From Treponema sp. JC4 (lineage in GTDB: Bacteria > Spirochaetota > Spirochaetia > Treponematales > Treponemataceae): DNA of 64,000 nt. The stretch spans positions 1 to 64,000 of the forward strand of contig NZ_AJGU01000012.1 in assembly GCF_000260795.1 (NCBI RefSeq), read 5' to 3'. Shown here in pieces: positions 15,977 through 24,944 of this stretch; the first letter of the stretch is position 1; the number at the start of each line of letters is the position of its first letter. The position numbers were made by a program, and so were the translations under genes. The notes beneath the pieces are model-generated. The model had not been told where the DNA came from and did not search any database. It worked only from the letters and a program-made list of their open reading frames with translations.

Positions 15977-16597
15977 CTATCTAATAAAATGCGTAGGCTT
16001 CCATTCTTCTCTTTCCGGGAGTCCAAACTTTTCTTTTCCAAGGGCAATGCTCTTAATCAAAAAGCTCATGTTACGGGCAAGGGTTCGCATTGTCTGTAAG
16101 CCTTCTTCGTCTTTTTCGGCATCGCCAGGGACGCGGCCGTGAACACTGTTCCAGTACTGGCTGGAAGCTACGGGCATTCCGCTGATTGTAAAATATTTGT
16201 TCAGCTGGTCAAAGGTTGCAGAACAGCCTCCGCGGCGGGCAACCGCAATAGAAGCGCCAACCTTCATAGTTAAATCGCAGTGACAGCTGTAAAAGAGTCT
16301 GTCGCACAGAGCTGTAAGAGTGCTGTTTGCAGAGGCATAATAAACCGGGCTTGCAAGCACAAGGCCATCAGCTTTTTCAAGAAGTTCGGCCGCCTTATTC
16401 ACTTCATCATCAAAAGCGCACTTTCCGTTTTTTGCACAGGAACCACAGGCAATGCAGCCGCGAATATCCTTGTTTCCAACCTGCATAACAGTAGTTTCAA
16501 TCCCCTGCTCTGCAAAAATCTTTTTCATTTCTTCAATCGCTATTGAAGTATTTCCGTGCGCGTGCGGACTTCCGTTAATAAAAAGAACCTTACTCAT
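15977..16597 (-). CDS. NADPH-dependent FMN reductase / flavodoxin-family protein
   Basis: A 206-residue flavodoxin-like protein. The phosphate-binding loop is visible in MSKVLFINGSPHAHGNTSIA and the flavin-binding segment as LASPVYYASANSTLTALCDR. Two cysteine-containing loops follow (CIACGSCAKNGKCAFDDE), typical of the iron-sulphur flavoprotein/NADPH-dependent FMN reductase group, with a CxxC...C cluster motif. It probably reduces small quinones or metals. Its start overlaps the stop of the phosphatase gene (16594) by four bases, which supports cotranscription. Confidence 0.85.
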   Translation of the reverse strand: MSKVLFINGSPHAHGNTSIAIEEMKKIFAEQGIETTVMQVGNKDIRGCIACGSCAKNGKCAFDDEVNKAAELLEKADGLVLASPVYYASANSTLTALCDRLFYSCHCDLTMKVGASIAVARRGGCSATFDQLNKYFTISGMPVASSQYWNSVHGRVPGDAEKDEEGLQTMRTLARNMSFLIKSIALGKEKFGLPEREEWKPTHFIR

Positions 16598-17283
16598 TTT
16601 GACACCTCCTGTAATTTCAGCTCATCACCCAACCCCTTAATATGGGCCGCATCATTAAAAAGTTCAACCCGTGGATGAACATATTCCCCCGGCACAGACG
16701 GAAAATCCACCGAAATAACCGAAGTATAAGTATAGGGAAAAACACAAAGAACATAAGGGAAAGGCAGCGACAAAATATGGGCCAATGCTGCACCCCCTGA
16801 TCCACCGTGGCTGAAAACCGCTATTGTTTTATTGTTTTCCCGGCTGCACAAGAATCTTCTTCCTTCGTGAACATAGTCCTGCCCTTGCAGGAAGTCATCA
16901 ATACCAGCTATAACTTTCTCATAGCAGGGTATAACAGAATTATTCTTAAAATAAGGATGCTGCCGCCAGTCCTGAGTGAAAAAATCAAAATTATCTTCAT
17001 TAATCATTCTGTCAGAAAGTGTCCAGATATGACCGTCGTTGGGAATGCCTTCGCCGCCCCAGGTAACTTCGCGCATAAAATCAAGGATTTTGGTTTTTAG
17101 TCCCAGGGAATTTGCTGTGTATGCCGCGGTCTCCTGCGCCCGTCCTTTTGGAGAAGAATAAATCTCAGAAATATTTTCACAAGTCAGGCGTTTTGCAGCG
17201 GCCTGGGCCTGAAGACTTCCTGTCGCAGTAAGACAGTCATTCTTGTAATCCGGTTCTCCGTGCCTGATAAATAAAATCCTCAT
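16594..17283 (-). CDS. Histidine-phosphatase-family protein
   Basis: A 229-residue protein with the RHG motif in MRILFIRHGEPDY, where His8 is the phosphorylated catalytic residue, and a second His in VFSHGGSGG. The substrate may be a sugar phosphate or a small phosphoprotein. The family also includes phosphoglycerate mutase-like enzymes. The protein is complete. It is followed by the flavoprotein gene with a four-base overlap (ATGA), suggesting one transcript. Confidence 0.85.
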   Translation of the reverse strand: MRILFIRHGEPDYKNDCLTATGSLQAQAAAKRLTCENISEIYSSPKGRAQETAAYTANSLGLKTKILDFMREVTWGGEGIPNDGHIWTLSDRMINEDNFDFFTQDWRQHPYFKNNSVIPCYEKVIAGIDDFLQGQDYVHEGRRFLCSRENNKTIAVFSHGGSGGAALAHILSLPFPYVLCVFPYTYTSVISVDFPSVPGEYVHPRVELFNDAAHIKGLGDELKLQEVSK

Positions 17284-17331
17284 TTTAAAACCTCATTTAA
17301 TTATATCAGAGCAATATGCTATAATACTAGC

Positions 17332-18252
17332 ATGACTAAAAGCAAAGTACCTCATTTCACTTCTCTTGCCCGAGCCCTTGTTGACCTTTTTGGCTCTTCT
17401 GTGGCAATCACTCAGACTGACAGACTTCGTGGTGGTGATATAAACAAGGCCTATGCCCTTACCCTCAGCACCGGCGATAAGATTTTTATGAAGGCTAATG
17501 CAAAAAACAATGCCGATTTTTTTACTGCAGAAGCTGACGGACTTACTGCAATTGCAGAAACTCACACAATTGCAACTCCAAAAATAATCTGTACCGGAAC
17601 TGATGATGGCGAAGATGTGGGCTACAGCTTTCTTCTGTTAAAATACATTGAAAGCGGAGAGAAAAACAAAATCTTCTGGGAAGCTTTTGCAAAGGATCTT
17701 GCAGAACTGCATAAGGCAGACACTTCAAATATACTCCCGGATAAAAGCGCCTCTTTCGGCTTCTTCCAGGATAATTTTATTGGCGCCCGCCCGCAGAAAA
17801 ATACACCTACCCGCACCTGGATAGATTTTTTTAGAGACAATCGCCTTGCCCCTCAGTTCCGCGATGCAGACTCCTATTTTACCCCGTCAGACCGCGAAAA
17901 AATCACAAAGCTTCTTGATAATCTTGACCGCTTCCTGATTGAACCGGAAAAGCCTTCTCTTTTACACGGAGACCTTTGGGCAGGAAACGTCATGTGCAGT
18001 GCAGAAGGAAAACCGGTTCTTATAGACCCGGCCTGCTATATCGGTCACCGTGAAGCAGACCTTGCTATGACTCAGCTATTCGGCGGATTCCCGCAAGACT
18101 TTTACGACGCCTACAATCAGGCCTACCCTCTCCAGAGCGGCTACGAAGAGCGCCGCGACCTTTACAACCTCTACCAGCTTTTAAATCACCTGAACCTTTT
18201 TGGACCGACTTATCTAGAGCCGGTTTTGAGCATTGTAGGAGAGTATGTGTAA
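17332..18252 (+). CDS. Fructosamine-kinase-family protein
   Basis: A 306-residue kinase-fold protein. It matches fructosamine-3-kinase-like proteins: the N-terminal GGDINKAYAL, the catalytic loop LLHGDLWAGNVM and the metal-binding IDPACYIGHREADLAMTQLF. These enzymes phosphorylate sugars bound to protein amines and so promote deglycation; bacterial members may act on free sugar amines. A TATAATAC-like sequence just upstream of the ATG could be the -10 promoter box. The next gene (SMP-30-like) starts on the opposite strand one base after the stop. Confidence 0.9.
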   Translation: MTKSKVPHFTSLARALVDLFGSSVAITQTDRLRGGDINKAYALTLSTGDKIFMKANAKNNADFFTAEADGLTAIAETHTIATPKIICTGTDDGEDVGYSFLLLKYIESGEKNKIFWEAFAKDLAELHKADTSNILPDKSASFGFFQDNFIGARPQKNTPTRTWIDFFRDNRLAPQFRDADSYFTPSDREKITKLLDNLDRFLIEPEKPSLLHGDLWAGNVMCSAEGKPVLIDPACYIGHREADLAMTQLFGGFPQDFYDAYNQAYPLQSGYEERRDLYNLYQLLNHLNLFGPTYLEPVLSIVGEYV

Positions 18253-19128
18253 TTAAAGCCTGGCAAAATCCGTTTTTACACCTTTTGCATCAACCTTGCA
18301 GGTAAAAAGGCAGCCGTCGTGTTTTCCATTAAGGCCGTTTCCAGAACTTGTGATAAAAAGAGTACTAAGATCATCTCCGAAAAAGCAGCATGAAGTAACA
18401 TTTTTTGCATCCACTTTTACAGTTGCAAGAAGACTTCCATCCTTTGTGCTTCTCTGCTCAAGACGACTTCCTCCCCAGAAGGCTACCCAGAGATTATCAT
18501 CCGCATCTATGCACATGCCGTCTGTATTCCCCTTGCCTTCTTCCGGTCTGAACAAAACCTTTTGGTTTGAAATTTCACCTGTGGCTAAATCATAATCATA
18601 TTCAAAAACGGCATATTGCAAAGTATCAGAAAAATAAAACTTTTTGCGATCCCGACTCCAGGCCATGCCGTTAGAAATCTTTGTATCAGCCTGCCTTACG
18701 CTAATTTTTCCTCCAGCAAGCGGATCAAGACAGAAAAGATTACCGCTTGCCTCGTGAATATCATCATCAACAGAAGAACCAAAAAATAATCTTCCGGCAG
18801 GATCTGCCTTTGCGTCGTTTGAACGCTGATAACTTTCGTAATAATCTGAAAGATTTTTAATAAGACGGCTGCTTCCGTTTTCAAAAAGATACAATCCGTC
18901 ACTTGCGGCTATAACATAGGAACCAGCTTTTTCGGCAGGGACAGCGGCTCCTATTGCCTGCTTAAAATCATATGCTTTTACTGGGCCCTTACCATCTTCT
19001 CCGACTGCATAAAACATTCCTTTTGTAATATCCACCCAGGAAAGAGTTTTTGTACGATGATCATAAAAAGGCGATTCACCAAGTAAATATTTTTCATCCG
19101 AAAAAACTTGTGCAATGTATTCTTTCAT
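18253..19128 (-). CDS. SMP-30/gluconolactonase-like protein
   Basis: A 291-residue six-bladed beta-propeller of the SMP-30/LRE type. Key segments are LGESPFYDHRTKTLSWVDIT near the N-terminus, NGMAWSRDRKKFYFSDT, and PEEGKGNTDGMCIDADDNLW with the metal-binding Asp. Family members are Ca2+- or Zn2+-dependent lactonases acting on sugar lactones such as gluconolactone. There is no signal peptide. It is convergent with the fructosamine-kinase-like gene, so a shared role in sugar metabolism is possible but not shown. Confidence 0.9.
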   Translation of the reverse strand: MKEYIAQVFSDEKYLLGESPFYDHRTKTLSWVDITKGMFYAVGEDGKGPVKAYDFKQAIGAAVPAEKAGSYVIAASDGLYLFENGSSRLIKNLSDYYESYQRSNDAKADPAGRLFFGSSVDDDIHEASGNLFCLDPLAGGKISVRQADTKISNGMAWSRDRKKFYFSDTLQYAVFEYDYDLATGEISNQKVLFRPEEGKGNTDGMCIDADDNLWVAFWGGSRLEQRSTKDGSLLATVKVDAKNVTSCCFFGDDLSTLFITSSGNGLNGKHDGCLFTCKVDAKGVKTDFARL

Positions 19129-19269
19129 ATTCTTATTACCTACCTTATTATAACAGAAGAAAATGCCATAACAAACAAAACTTTTAAAATATTCTTTTCC
19201 ACAAATGAGATTTTATTCTCCTCTTCCAATTCCAACCAATTTCGTTTAGACTTCCACGCAACTATTACT

Positions 19270-19869
19270 ATGAATACACATTGCTTAAAATTTGCACTCA
19301 GGACAACGATTCCAGTTTTCCTGGGTTACATTTCCTGCGGAACAGCCTTTGGATTGATTACAATTAATGCAGGCTTTCCCTGGTGGCTTTCTCCCGCTAT
19401 GGGAATTTTGATTTTTGCAGGTGCCGGACAGTTTGTTGCCATTCCGCTTTTTGCTGCAAACGCTTCAATCCCTGTAATACTTGTCACAGAACTTCTATTG
19501 AATATACGCCACATTGTTTACGGACTCCCTCTGATTAATCAATATAAAAAATGCTGCAGATTTAAGCCCTATCTTATTTATGCCCTCACTGATGAAACTT
19601 TTTCAATTCTGACTACGACAAACATTCCGCCCGATATTCCTGCAGAAGAATATTATTTTTATGTTTCAATACTTAATCAGTTTTACTGGGTTACAGGAAG
19701 CTTGATTGGCGCTATTGCCGGCACAATGATTCCTTTTGACATGACTGGAGTTGATTTTGCACTCACCTCCCTCTTTGCCGTTCTAAGCATTGACCAGATT
19801 CAAAAGTTTTTCAGAGAAAGAAAGTCTTTAAATCAAGAAGATAAGGAGGCTGAACATGCCTGTAACTAA
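19270..19869 (+). CDS. azlC: AzlC-family branched-chain amino acid exporter subunit
   Basis: A roughly 199-residue membrane protein with about five to six helices. The family segments ISCGTAFGLITINAGFPWWL and NIRHIVYGLPLI are clear. AzlC with AzlD exports branched-chain amino acids or their analogues. The ATG at 19270 starts MNTHCLKFALRTTIPVF and agrees with family length; the open frame extends upstream to 19108, but the extra 54 residues are unlike AzlC and would overlap the SMP-30 gene. It overlaps the downstream azlD start by 14 bases. Confidence 0.9.
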   Translation: MNTHCLKFALRTTIPVFLGYISCGTAFGLITINAGFPWWLSPAMGILIFAGAGQFVAIPLFAANASIPVILVTELLLNIRHIVYGLPLINQYKKCCRFKPYLIYALTDETFSILTTTNIPPDIPAEEYYFYVSILNQFYWVTGSLIGAIAGTMIPFDMTGVDFALTSLFAVLSIDQIQKFFRERKSLNQEDKEAEHACN

Positions 19870-20176
19870 AGCTTTGCTTGCCTCATTATTAATCGGCCTC
19901 ATCGTTTTTTTGGAACGCCTTTTCCCTTTTGCAGTTTTTTCAAAAAAGAAACCGGGTAAGCTTTTTCATATTTTTGAACGATATATTCCCCCGGTTGTCA
20001 TGATTTTTCTTCTGATTTACAGTCTGCGCGGCATCCGTTTTGAAAGCCTGATTCTCTGGCTTCCTCACATAAGCGCAATCACCTTTACAATCGCAACTTA
20101 TTTATGGAAGAAAAACAGCCTTATCAGCATTTTTGGCGGCACTATTATCTACATGATTTTAATCCGCGTGTTATAA
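19856..20176 (+). CDS. azlD: AzlD-family transporter partner subunit
   Basis: A 106-residue protein with four hydrophobic helices and the family motif TKALLASLLIGLIVFLERLF followed by PF. It forms a two-part permease with AzlC. The start lies inside the end of azlC, a translationally coupled arrangement. The gene ends immediately before the convergent MATE gene at 20178. Confidence 0.85.
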   Translation: MPVTKALLASLLIGLIVFLERLFPFAVFSKKKPGKLFHIFERYIPPVVMIFLLIYSLRGIRFESLILWLPHISAITFTIATYLWKKNSLISIFGGTIIYMILIRVL

Positions 20177-20177
20177 A

Positions 20178-21494
20178 TTAGAACTTTATCCTCAGGAATC
20201 GTACTGAATTTATAATCGCACGAAGCATTTCGTCTGTCAGGACTGCAACAAAAACACCCAGCATGCCAAGCTTAAAGACGAAAACGCACAAAAGGGCATA
20301 AGAAACTACGCAGACGGTTCCCATAATCTGGGTAAGGAGCATCCATTTTGTGTCGCCGTAACCGCGGATTCCGTTTCCAATTATGATATTTCCGGATTTT
20401 CCAAAGAGATTTACGGCAACCAGGATGATGTAAACAACCGACATTTCAATAACAGCCTTATCGGTAGTAAAGAGACTCAAAGTAAGGCGAGGGAAAATCG
20501 AAATAAAGATAAGAGCCGCTGCCGAAACCATAGCCGACCACTTAAAGGCAGTTCCAACAATTGAACGGTAGAGCTTGTGGTCTCTTGCACCGGTAGCCTC
20601 GCCCGATAAAGTCAGGGTTGCATTTCCAATAGAGCCGATTACAACGACAAAAATCACTTCCACAGTCAAAACCATAGAATAGATTCCCGCAGCCGTTTCG
20701 CTGATTGCATTCAATATTCGTATTATAGAAAGATTTCCGAGATTCCACAGAAAATCTTCCATTGCCGTATTCACGCCAAGTTTAACTGAGCGCAGATACG
20801 GAATAGGATTTGCCTTTAGAATCCGTTTAAAGCCAGGGCTTGTAAAAAACAGCTTTCGTTTTCTGATTGCAACATAGGCAAGATAGCCCGCACCTGAAAA
20901 TTCCGCAATCGTAGTTCCCAGAGCCGCACCCGTAATTTCCAGCCGAGGAAATCCAAAATTACCAAAAATCAAAAGATAATCAAGGATGATATTCAAAACC
21001 GAACGGATAATTCCGTAAGTCACCAGGGGCTTTGTTAAATTTGATGTCTGAAAGATAACAGTGTAAGAAGCGCCAAAGCCCAAAAGTAAAAAAACAGGCG
21101 CATAGATTCTTGTGTATCTGACACACAAGCCCATTACATTATCCGAAACGCCCATCAGGGTAAAAACTGCCGGACTCAAAAAAGTCCAGAACAAAAAGAG
21201 CGCAACCGGAATAATGTTATGGAATTTTATCATCGAGGCAGCATAATCCTTTGCCTTTTCAATATCTTTTTCTCCAACCGACTGACTTATCAGGATTGAA
21301 GAACCGATTGAAAGAGAAAAAATAAATGACATACTTGTCCACACCGGTGCCGTAGCATTTCCAACCGCACTCATATAAAGAATGTTCATTCGCCCAAGGA
21401 AAATACGGTCAATGAACATCTGAATCTGCGAAATCAGATTGCTCAGCATGATGGGAACAAAGATTTTTAAAAGCTTGTGTTTATATTCTTTCAT
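20178..21494 (-). CDS. MATE family efflux transporter
   Basis: A 438-residue protein with about 12 membrane helices and the MATE start IFVPIMLSNLISQIQMFIDR, then IFLGRMN. The second half repeats the pattern. It is a different MATE lineage from the protein at 6524-7849, with only family-level resemblance. It exports cationic drugs or metabolites, substrate unknown. The start is MKEYKHKLLKIF, preceded by AT-rich sequence. It is single on this strand. Confidence 0.9.
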   Translation of the reverse strand: MKEYKHKLLKIFVPIMLSNLISQIQMFIDRIFLGRMNILYMSAVGNATAPVWTSMSFIFSLSIGSSILISQSVGEKDIEKAKDYAASMIKFHNIIPVALFLFWTFLSPAVFTLMGVSDNVMGLCVRYTRIYAPVFLLLGFGASYTVIFQTSNLTKPLVTYGIIRSVLNIILDYLLIFGNFGFPRLEITGAALGTTIAEFSGAGYLAYVAIRKRKLFFTSPGFKRILKANPIPYLRSVKLGVNTAMEDFLWNLGNLSIIRILNAISETAAGIYSMVLTVEVIFVVVIGSIGNATLTLSGEATGARDHKLYRSIVGTAFKWSAMVSAAALIFISIFPRLTLSLFTTDKAVIEMSVVYIILVAVNLFGKSGNIIIGNGIRGYGDTKWMLLTQIMGTVCVVSYALLCVFVFKLGMLGVFVAVLTDEMLRAIINSVRFLRIKF

Positions 21495-21519
21495 AAAGAC
21501 AAAAGATTATAATTTTCCT

Positions 21520-22059
21520 CTACAGCAAAGATTTTATACAATCTTCAACTTTATTCATATCAGCTGTAGGCTCAAAACGTGCCACAACATTACCTTCACG
21601 GTCAATAATGAATTTTGTAAAGTTCCATTTAATATCAGATTTTTTACGCCAGTCAGGATCTGCAGCGTCAAACATCTTTTCAAGAAGAGATTTAAGTTCA
21701 TGCTCATCAAAACCTTCAAATCCCTTCTGTGCTTTCAAATAGGTGTAAAGAGGAAGTTCATTTGCACCGTTTACATCAGATTTTTTCATCTGAGGGAATG
21801 TTGTGTTGTAGTGAACTGTACAGAACTCGTGAATTTCATCATCACTTCCAGGAGCCTGGCCGCCAAACTGATTACAAGGGATATCAAGAATTTCGAGTCC
21901 CTTTTCGTGATAGTCCTTATAAAGCTTTTCAATCGGCGCATACTGTGGAGTAAAGCCGCATCCTGTAGCAGTATTAACAATGAGAATTACCTTTCCCTTG
22001 TATTCAGAAAGCTTTAATGTCTCGCCTTTTCCACTTGTTACTTCGTAATCATAAATCAT
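21520..22059 (-). CDS. Glutathione-peroxidase-family protein
   Basis: A 179-residue protein of the glutathione peroxidase family. The active-site segment is NTATGCGFTPQYAPIEKLY with a catalytic Cys at residue 34. The second motif, LDIPCNQFGGQAPGSDDEI, supplies the Gln and the resolving Cys. The third, DIKWNFTKFIIDREGNVV, supplies the Trp. Bacterial members with Cys are often thioredoxin-dependent lipid or hydrogen peroxide peroxidases. The ATG at 22059 is preferred over 22092, as it gives the usual MIYDYEVTS start. A flavodoxin gene lies just upstream on the same strand. Confidence 0.9.
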   Translation of the reverse strand: MIYDYEVTSGKGETLKLSEYKGKVILIVNTATGCGFTPQYAPIEKLYKDYHEKGLEILDIPCNQFGGQAPGSDDEIHEFCTVHYNTTFPQMKKSDVNGANELPLYTYLKAQKGFEGFDEHELKSLLEKMFDAADPDWRKKSDIKWNFTKFIIDREGNVVARFEPTADMNKVEDCIKSLL

Positions 22060-22072
22060 AGTTCTATTTCTC

Positions 22073-22480
22073 CTATTTAAATTGTTTTGCAAATTCAGCA
22101 GCTGCCTTCAAATCAGCTTCATTTGGACGACCTTTATGAAGAGCCTTGAACTCTCCCTTACAGTGGAATTCATTTTCATCCATAGGAATTCCAACTTTAG
22201 CAGCTTCCGCCTTAACCTTTTTAAAAGTTGAATTAAGAAGCGCTGCCGAACCAAAGTTTACAATCTTTCCAATCTTATCTTTAGAAAGGCCAGCTATAAA
22301 ACTTTTAACTTCCGGGTCAATACTAAATGCATAGTAAGAATTGCCAAGAAAAAGAATATCAACCTTTTCATTTACAGGCTGGCTAAGAGGAAGTGCTTCA
22401 ACTCCAAGTTCTTCAGCAATAGCACGAGCAAGCTTCTCTGTGTTTCCTGTCTTTGTATAAAATCTAACCGCAAACGACAT
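22073..22480 (-). CDS. Flavodoxin-like protein
   Basis: A 135-residue flavodoxin-like protein with the phosphate-binding loop YTKTGNTEKLARAIAEELG. The FLGNSYYAFS segment matches the second flavin-contacting loop. Small flavodoxins carry single electrons between enzymes and replace ferredoxin. The gene precedes the glutathione-peroxidase-like gene by about 13 bases on the same strand, which suggests a joint role in peroxide defence. The SD (GGAGGTAAT-like) is close to the ATG. Confidence 0.85.
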   Translation of the reverse strand: MSFAVRFYTKTGNTEKLARAIAEELGVEALPLSQPVNEKVDILFLGNSYYAFSIDPEVKSFIAGLSKDKIGKIVNFGSAALLNSTFKKVKAEAAKVGIPMDENEFHCKGEFKALHKGRPNEADLKAAAEFAKQFK

Positions 22481-22537
22481 ATTACCTCCGCTTTTTATGT
22501 TGTATCAAATATTGTTGTCATAAATATATCTAAGAGA

Positions 22538-22882
22538 ATGAAAAGTGTCAATGAAATTTTTCAAGACAAACTAAAAAATACAATTTATACTGAATTCATG
22601 TGTAAAAAATGTGGAAAACCAATAAATCAAACATCTATCACCCGTTCTTCGACCTGTGATTTTTGCGGCGCAGATTTGCATTCCTGCATCAACTGCAAAT
22701 TTTATTCTAAGGGAAGTCATTATGACTGTCGCGAAACAGTGGATGAACTTGTAAAAGACAAAGAACGCGCAAACTTTTGTGATTATTTTTCTGTAGCAGC
22801 CATTACTTCTTCAGGCAGTATAGCCACAGACAATAAAGCTGCAAATGCAAAAGCAGCCTTCAATGCCCTTTTTGGCGACTAA
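22538..22882 (+). CDS. Zinc-ribbon-like small protein
   Basis: A 114-residue protein with a CxxC...CxxC zinc finger: CKKCGKP and CDFCGAD, followed by HSCINCKFYSKGSHYDCRE and FCDYFS, which bring the total to about eight cysteines with one His. It is unrecognised beyond the metal-binding pattern, and may bind nucleic acid or be a rubredoxin-like scaffold. Its end overlaps the convergent radical SAM gene by four bases. Confidence 0.65.
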   Translation: MKSVNEIFQDKLKNTIYTEFMCKKCGKPINQTSITRSSTCDFCGADLHSCINCKFYSKGSHYDCRETVDELVKDKERANFCDYFSVAAITSSGSIATDNKAANAKAAFNALFGD

Positions 22883-23757
22883 AATAAGCTCGGCTGCAGA
22901 GAATCTTCCGGGAAGTCTTCTATCCACTTAAAGACAGAATCAATTCCCAGCATGATTTTATTCTTGCGGCAAAATTGCGAAATATAAGTCATAAGCTCGC
23001 GTTCACGCGGGCTTGAAACTTCGTAGCTATCCCCGTAAGTTTTAATATATCGTTCCTTGAGGCCCGCAAAACGACTGTCAGCTACTGCCGCTTTATCCAG
23101 GGCTGCATAAAAATATTCCCGGTTTCCTTCGCGCAGGGTAAGTCCGATTCCAAAACACAAAATCGCCTTTACCCCCGCCCTGGCACAGTAATCTAAAATT
23201 CCATCTACGTTTTCTTTTGTGTCGTTTATAAAAGGCAAAAGAGGGCTGAACCACACGACCGTCGGAATCCCGCGCGCGTGGCACTCTTTGAGAACTTCAA
23301 AACGGTGGCTTGTAGGACAAACTCCCGGCTCAAGGATTTTGCATAAATCATCATCAGCGGTAGTAAGCGTCATCTGAACAACGGCTTTCGTCTTACGGTT
23401 AATCCGCTCCAGAATATCAAGGTCGCGCAAAACAAGATCTGACTTTGTAAGAACAGCAGCTCCAAAATCATAGCGTTCAATTACTTCAAGGCAGCGGCGC
23501 ATAAGGCAGAGTTCTTTTTCGGCAGGAATATAGGGGTCGCACATAGAGCCTGTTCCAATCATACATCGCTTGCGTTTTTTGCGGAGGGCTTCGGCTAAAA
23601 GTTCCGGCGCATTCTGCTTTACTTCGATATCTTCGAATGCATGTGTAAACTGGTAGCACTTGCTCCGCGAATCGCAGTAAATGCATCCGTGCGAGCATCC
23701 ACGGTAGATGTTCATACTTTTGGGAGTAAGAATAGTTTTCGCGTTTACAAAGTGCAT
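22879..23757 (-). CDS. Radical SAM protein of the spore-photoproduct-lyase-like (SPL) type
   Basis: A roughly 292-residue protein with the radical SAM cluster motif GCSHGCIYCDS at about residues 20-30 (three Cys, Cx3Cx2C). MNIYRGC precedes the motif, and later MTLTTADDDLCKILEPG matches the SPL/DNA-repair-like subfamily. The enzyme makes a 5-deoxyadenosyl radical from SAM; the substrate is unknown. The preferred start, MHFVNAKTILTPKSMN (23757), is the usual family N-terminus. Its upstream neighbour, the ClbS/DfsB-like gene, ends two bases away, so they may be cotranscribed. Confidence 0.85.
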   Translation of the reverse strand: MHFVNAKTILTPKSMNIYRGCSHGCIYCDSRSKCYQFTHAFEDIEVKQNAPELLAEALRKKRKRCMIGTGSMCDPYIPAEKELCLMRRCLEVIERYDFGAAVLTKSDLVLRDLDILERINRKTKAVVQMTLTTADDDLCKILEPGVCPTSHRFEVLKECHARGIPTVVWFSPLLPFINDTKENVDGILDYCARAGVKAILCFGIGLTLREGNREYFYAALDKAAVADSRFAGLKERYIKTYGDSYEVSSPRERELMTYISQFCRKNKIMLGIDSVFKWIEDFPEDSLQPSLF

Positions 23758-23759
23758 TT

Positions 23760-24311
23760 TTATTTCCCACAATTTTTGCGGTGAGCCTTAAGTTTTTTGA
23801 GAGCCCAATCGTAGTGGCTTGAAGTCGTGCTTACAAAATAAGAGCCTAGATCGGTTCCACCTGTCCAAGCAAAATGTTTTTTAGTAAAAAGCTCTTCGTC
23901 GCTGTATTTTTCGATCAGTGAAATAAGCTCAGCGTGGGTCTTTTCAAGATTTTTCTTTGCGTGTTCAAGCGAAGTTGACTGATTACGATTCCAGAACATC
24001 ACATTCATAGCTCCGTAAGTCTTCCACGAATATTCAGACGGCAGAAAAGCAATCGCAGTTTTTGCGTCAGTTTTACCGGCATTATTTTCAACGAATTTAA
24101 GCAGAAGCTTTTGCCATTCGTAAAGATGAATCAGAAGGTCGCGTACATTTTTGTCGCGGCTCCAGTGGGCTTCCTTTTTACTTGCATCGGCAGAAAAATC
24201 AAAAGGCGCCTTCATTTCAGCATCACTCATTGAAGCGATAAAATCCATGAGCTTAGAATAATTTTCTTTTGCAGCAGTAAGCAGGTCTTCCTTGTTTCTT
24301 GGTCTTGGCAT
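23760..24311 (-). CDS. ClbS/DfsB-like four-helix-bundle protein
   Basis: A 183-residue protein starting MPRPRNKEDLLTAAKENYSK, a start very typical of ClbS/DfsB-family proteins of the DinB-like four-helix type. Conserved segments include RDKNVRDLLIHLYEWQKLLL. ClbS hydrolyses colibactin in the producer strain; other members have unknown substrates and may protect from toxic metabolites. The four-helix fold and three His or Glu residues suggest a metal-binding site. It is directly upstream of the radical SAM gene on the same strand. Confidence 0.8.
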   Translation of the reverse strand: MPRPRNKEDLLTAAKENYSKLMDFIASMSDAEMKAPFDFSADASKKEAHWSRDKNVRDLLIHLYEWQKLLLKFVENNAGKTDAKTAIAFLPSEYSWKTYGAMNVMFWNRNQSTSLEHAKKNLEKTHAELISLIEKYSDEELFTKKHFAWTGGTDLGSYFVSTTSSHYDWALKKLKAHRKNCGK

Positions 24312-24320
24312 AGTTTCTCC

Positions 24321-24944
24321 TTATGAATTTATTATATCAGCAAATTCTTCAAGCAGGTTATGATTGTAAGTTTTTTCCCTTGTCGAATTGCGAACTTCCC
24401 GCCAGAGAATCGAAGCTGTTTTGAGCTTGTCGGGGAACTGATTTGTGGCAGGGTCTGAGCAGAAGTCCTGAACAAACTTATTCCATTGCAGGCAGGACTT
24501 GTCATATTTTGCGTAAGTTTTGCGTCCATAAAAGATTTCCAGCATATCGCCGAGCGTAAAACTTTTGTCGCCGTTCTCTTTCACTTTTTTAGCAGTAGCA
24601 ACCATATCAGTATTGAACTTGAAGTTTTTGATTCCAGTCTGTGTAGAAAAGAAATCACGGAAGGACTGACTAAAACAGAACTTACATTCAATCAGGCTTG
24701 TTTCCAAAGTGAGCGGAACGTCTGTTTTTTGAGTGCTGGAAGATACAGTCTTTCTTTGCTTTTCACGAATCAAATTGCCCTTGAAATATTCTTCGATATT
24801 ATGATTCAGTTCAAGCTTCATGCCACTGGAGTCAATTCCAAGCTGTTTACAGATTACCTGTAGTTCCTCGCGGTACCAGTAATATTTTGAGAATTCTTCG
24901 AAAGATTTTATCTGGCAAAATTGCGGACGTTTATCCATACTCAA
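24321..24944 (-). CDS. SAP-domain / DUF6434-like protein
   Basis: A 207-residue protein. The N-terminal part (IKSFEEFSKYYWYREELQVI, then CKQLGIDSSGMKLELNHNIEEYF) has the SAP-like helix-extended-helix pattern for nucleic acid binding, and the second half (FNTDMVATAKKVKENGDKSF, then TLGDMLEIFY) resembles the partner domain often annotated DUF6434. No function is known. Its start overlaps the DUF3781-like gene stop by four bases (ATGA), so the two are cotranscribed. Confidence 0.7.
   Translation of the reverse strand: MSMDKRPQFCQIKSFEEFSKYYWYREELQVICKQLGIDSSGMKLELNHNIEEYFKGNLIREKQRKTVSSSTQKTDVPLTLETSLIECKFCFSQSFRDFFSTQTGIKNFKFNTDMVATAKKVKENGDKSFTLGDMLEIFYGRKTYAKYDKSCLQWNKFVQDFCSDPATNQFPDKLKTASILWREVRNSTREKTYNHNLLEEFADIINS

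Noticed and set aside
21520-22059. Selenocysteine in the glutathione-peroxidase-like protein
   Set aside because: The active-site codon is TGC or equivalent for Cys in NTATGCGFT; no in-frame TGA is present at that position.
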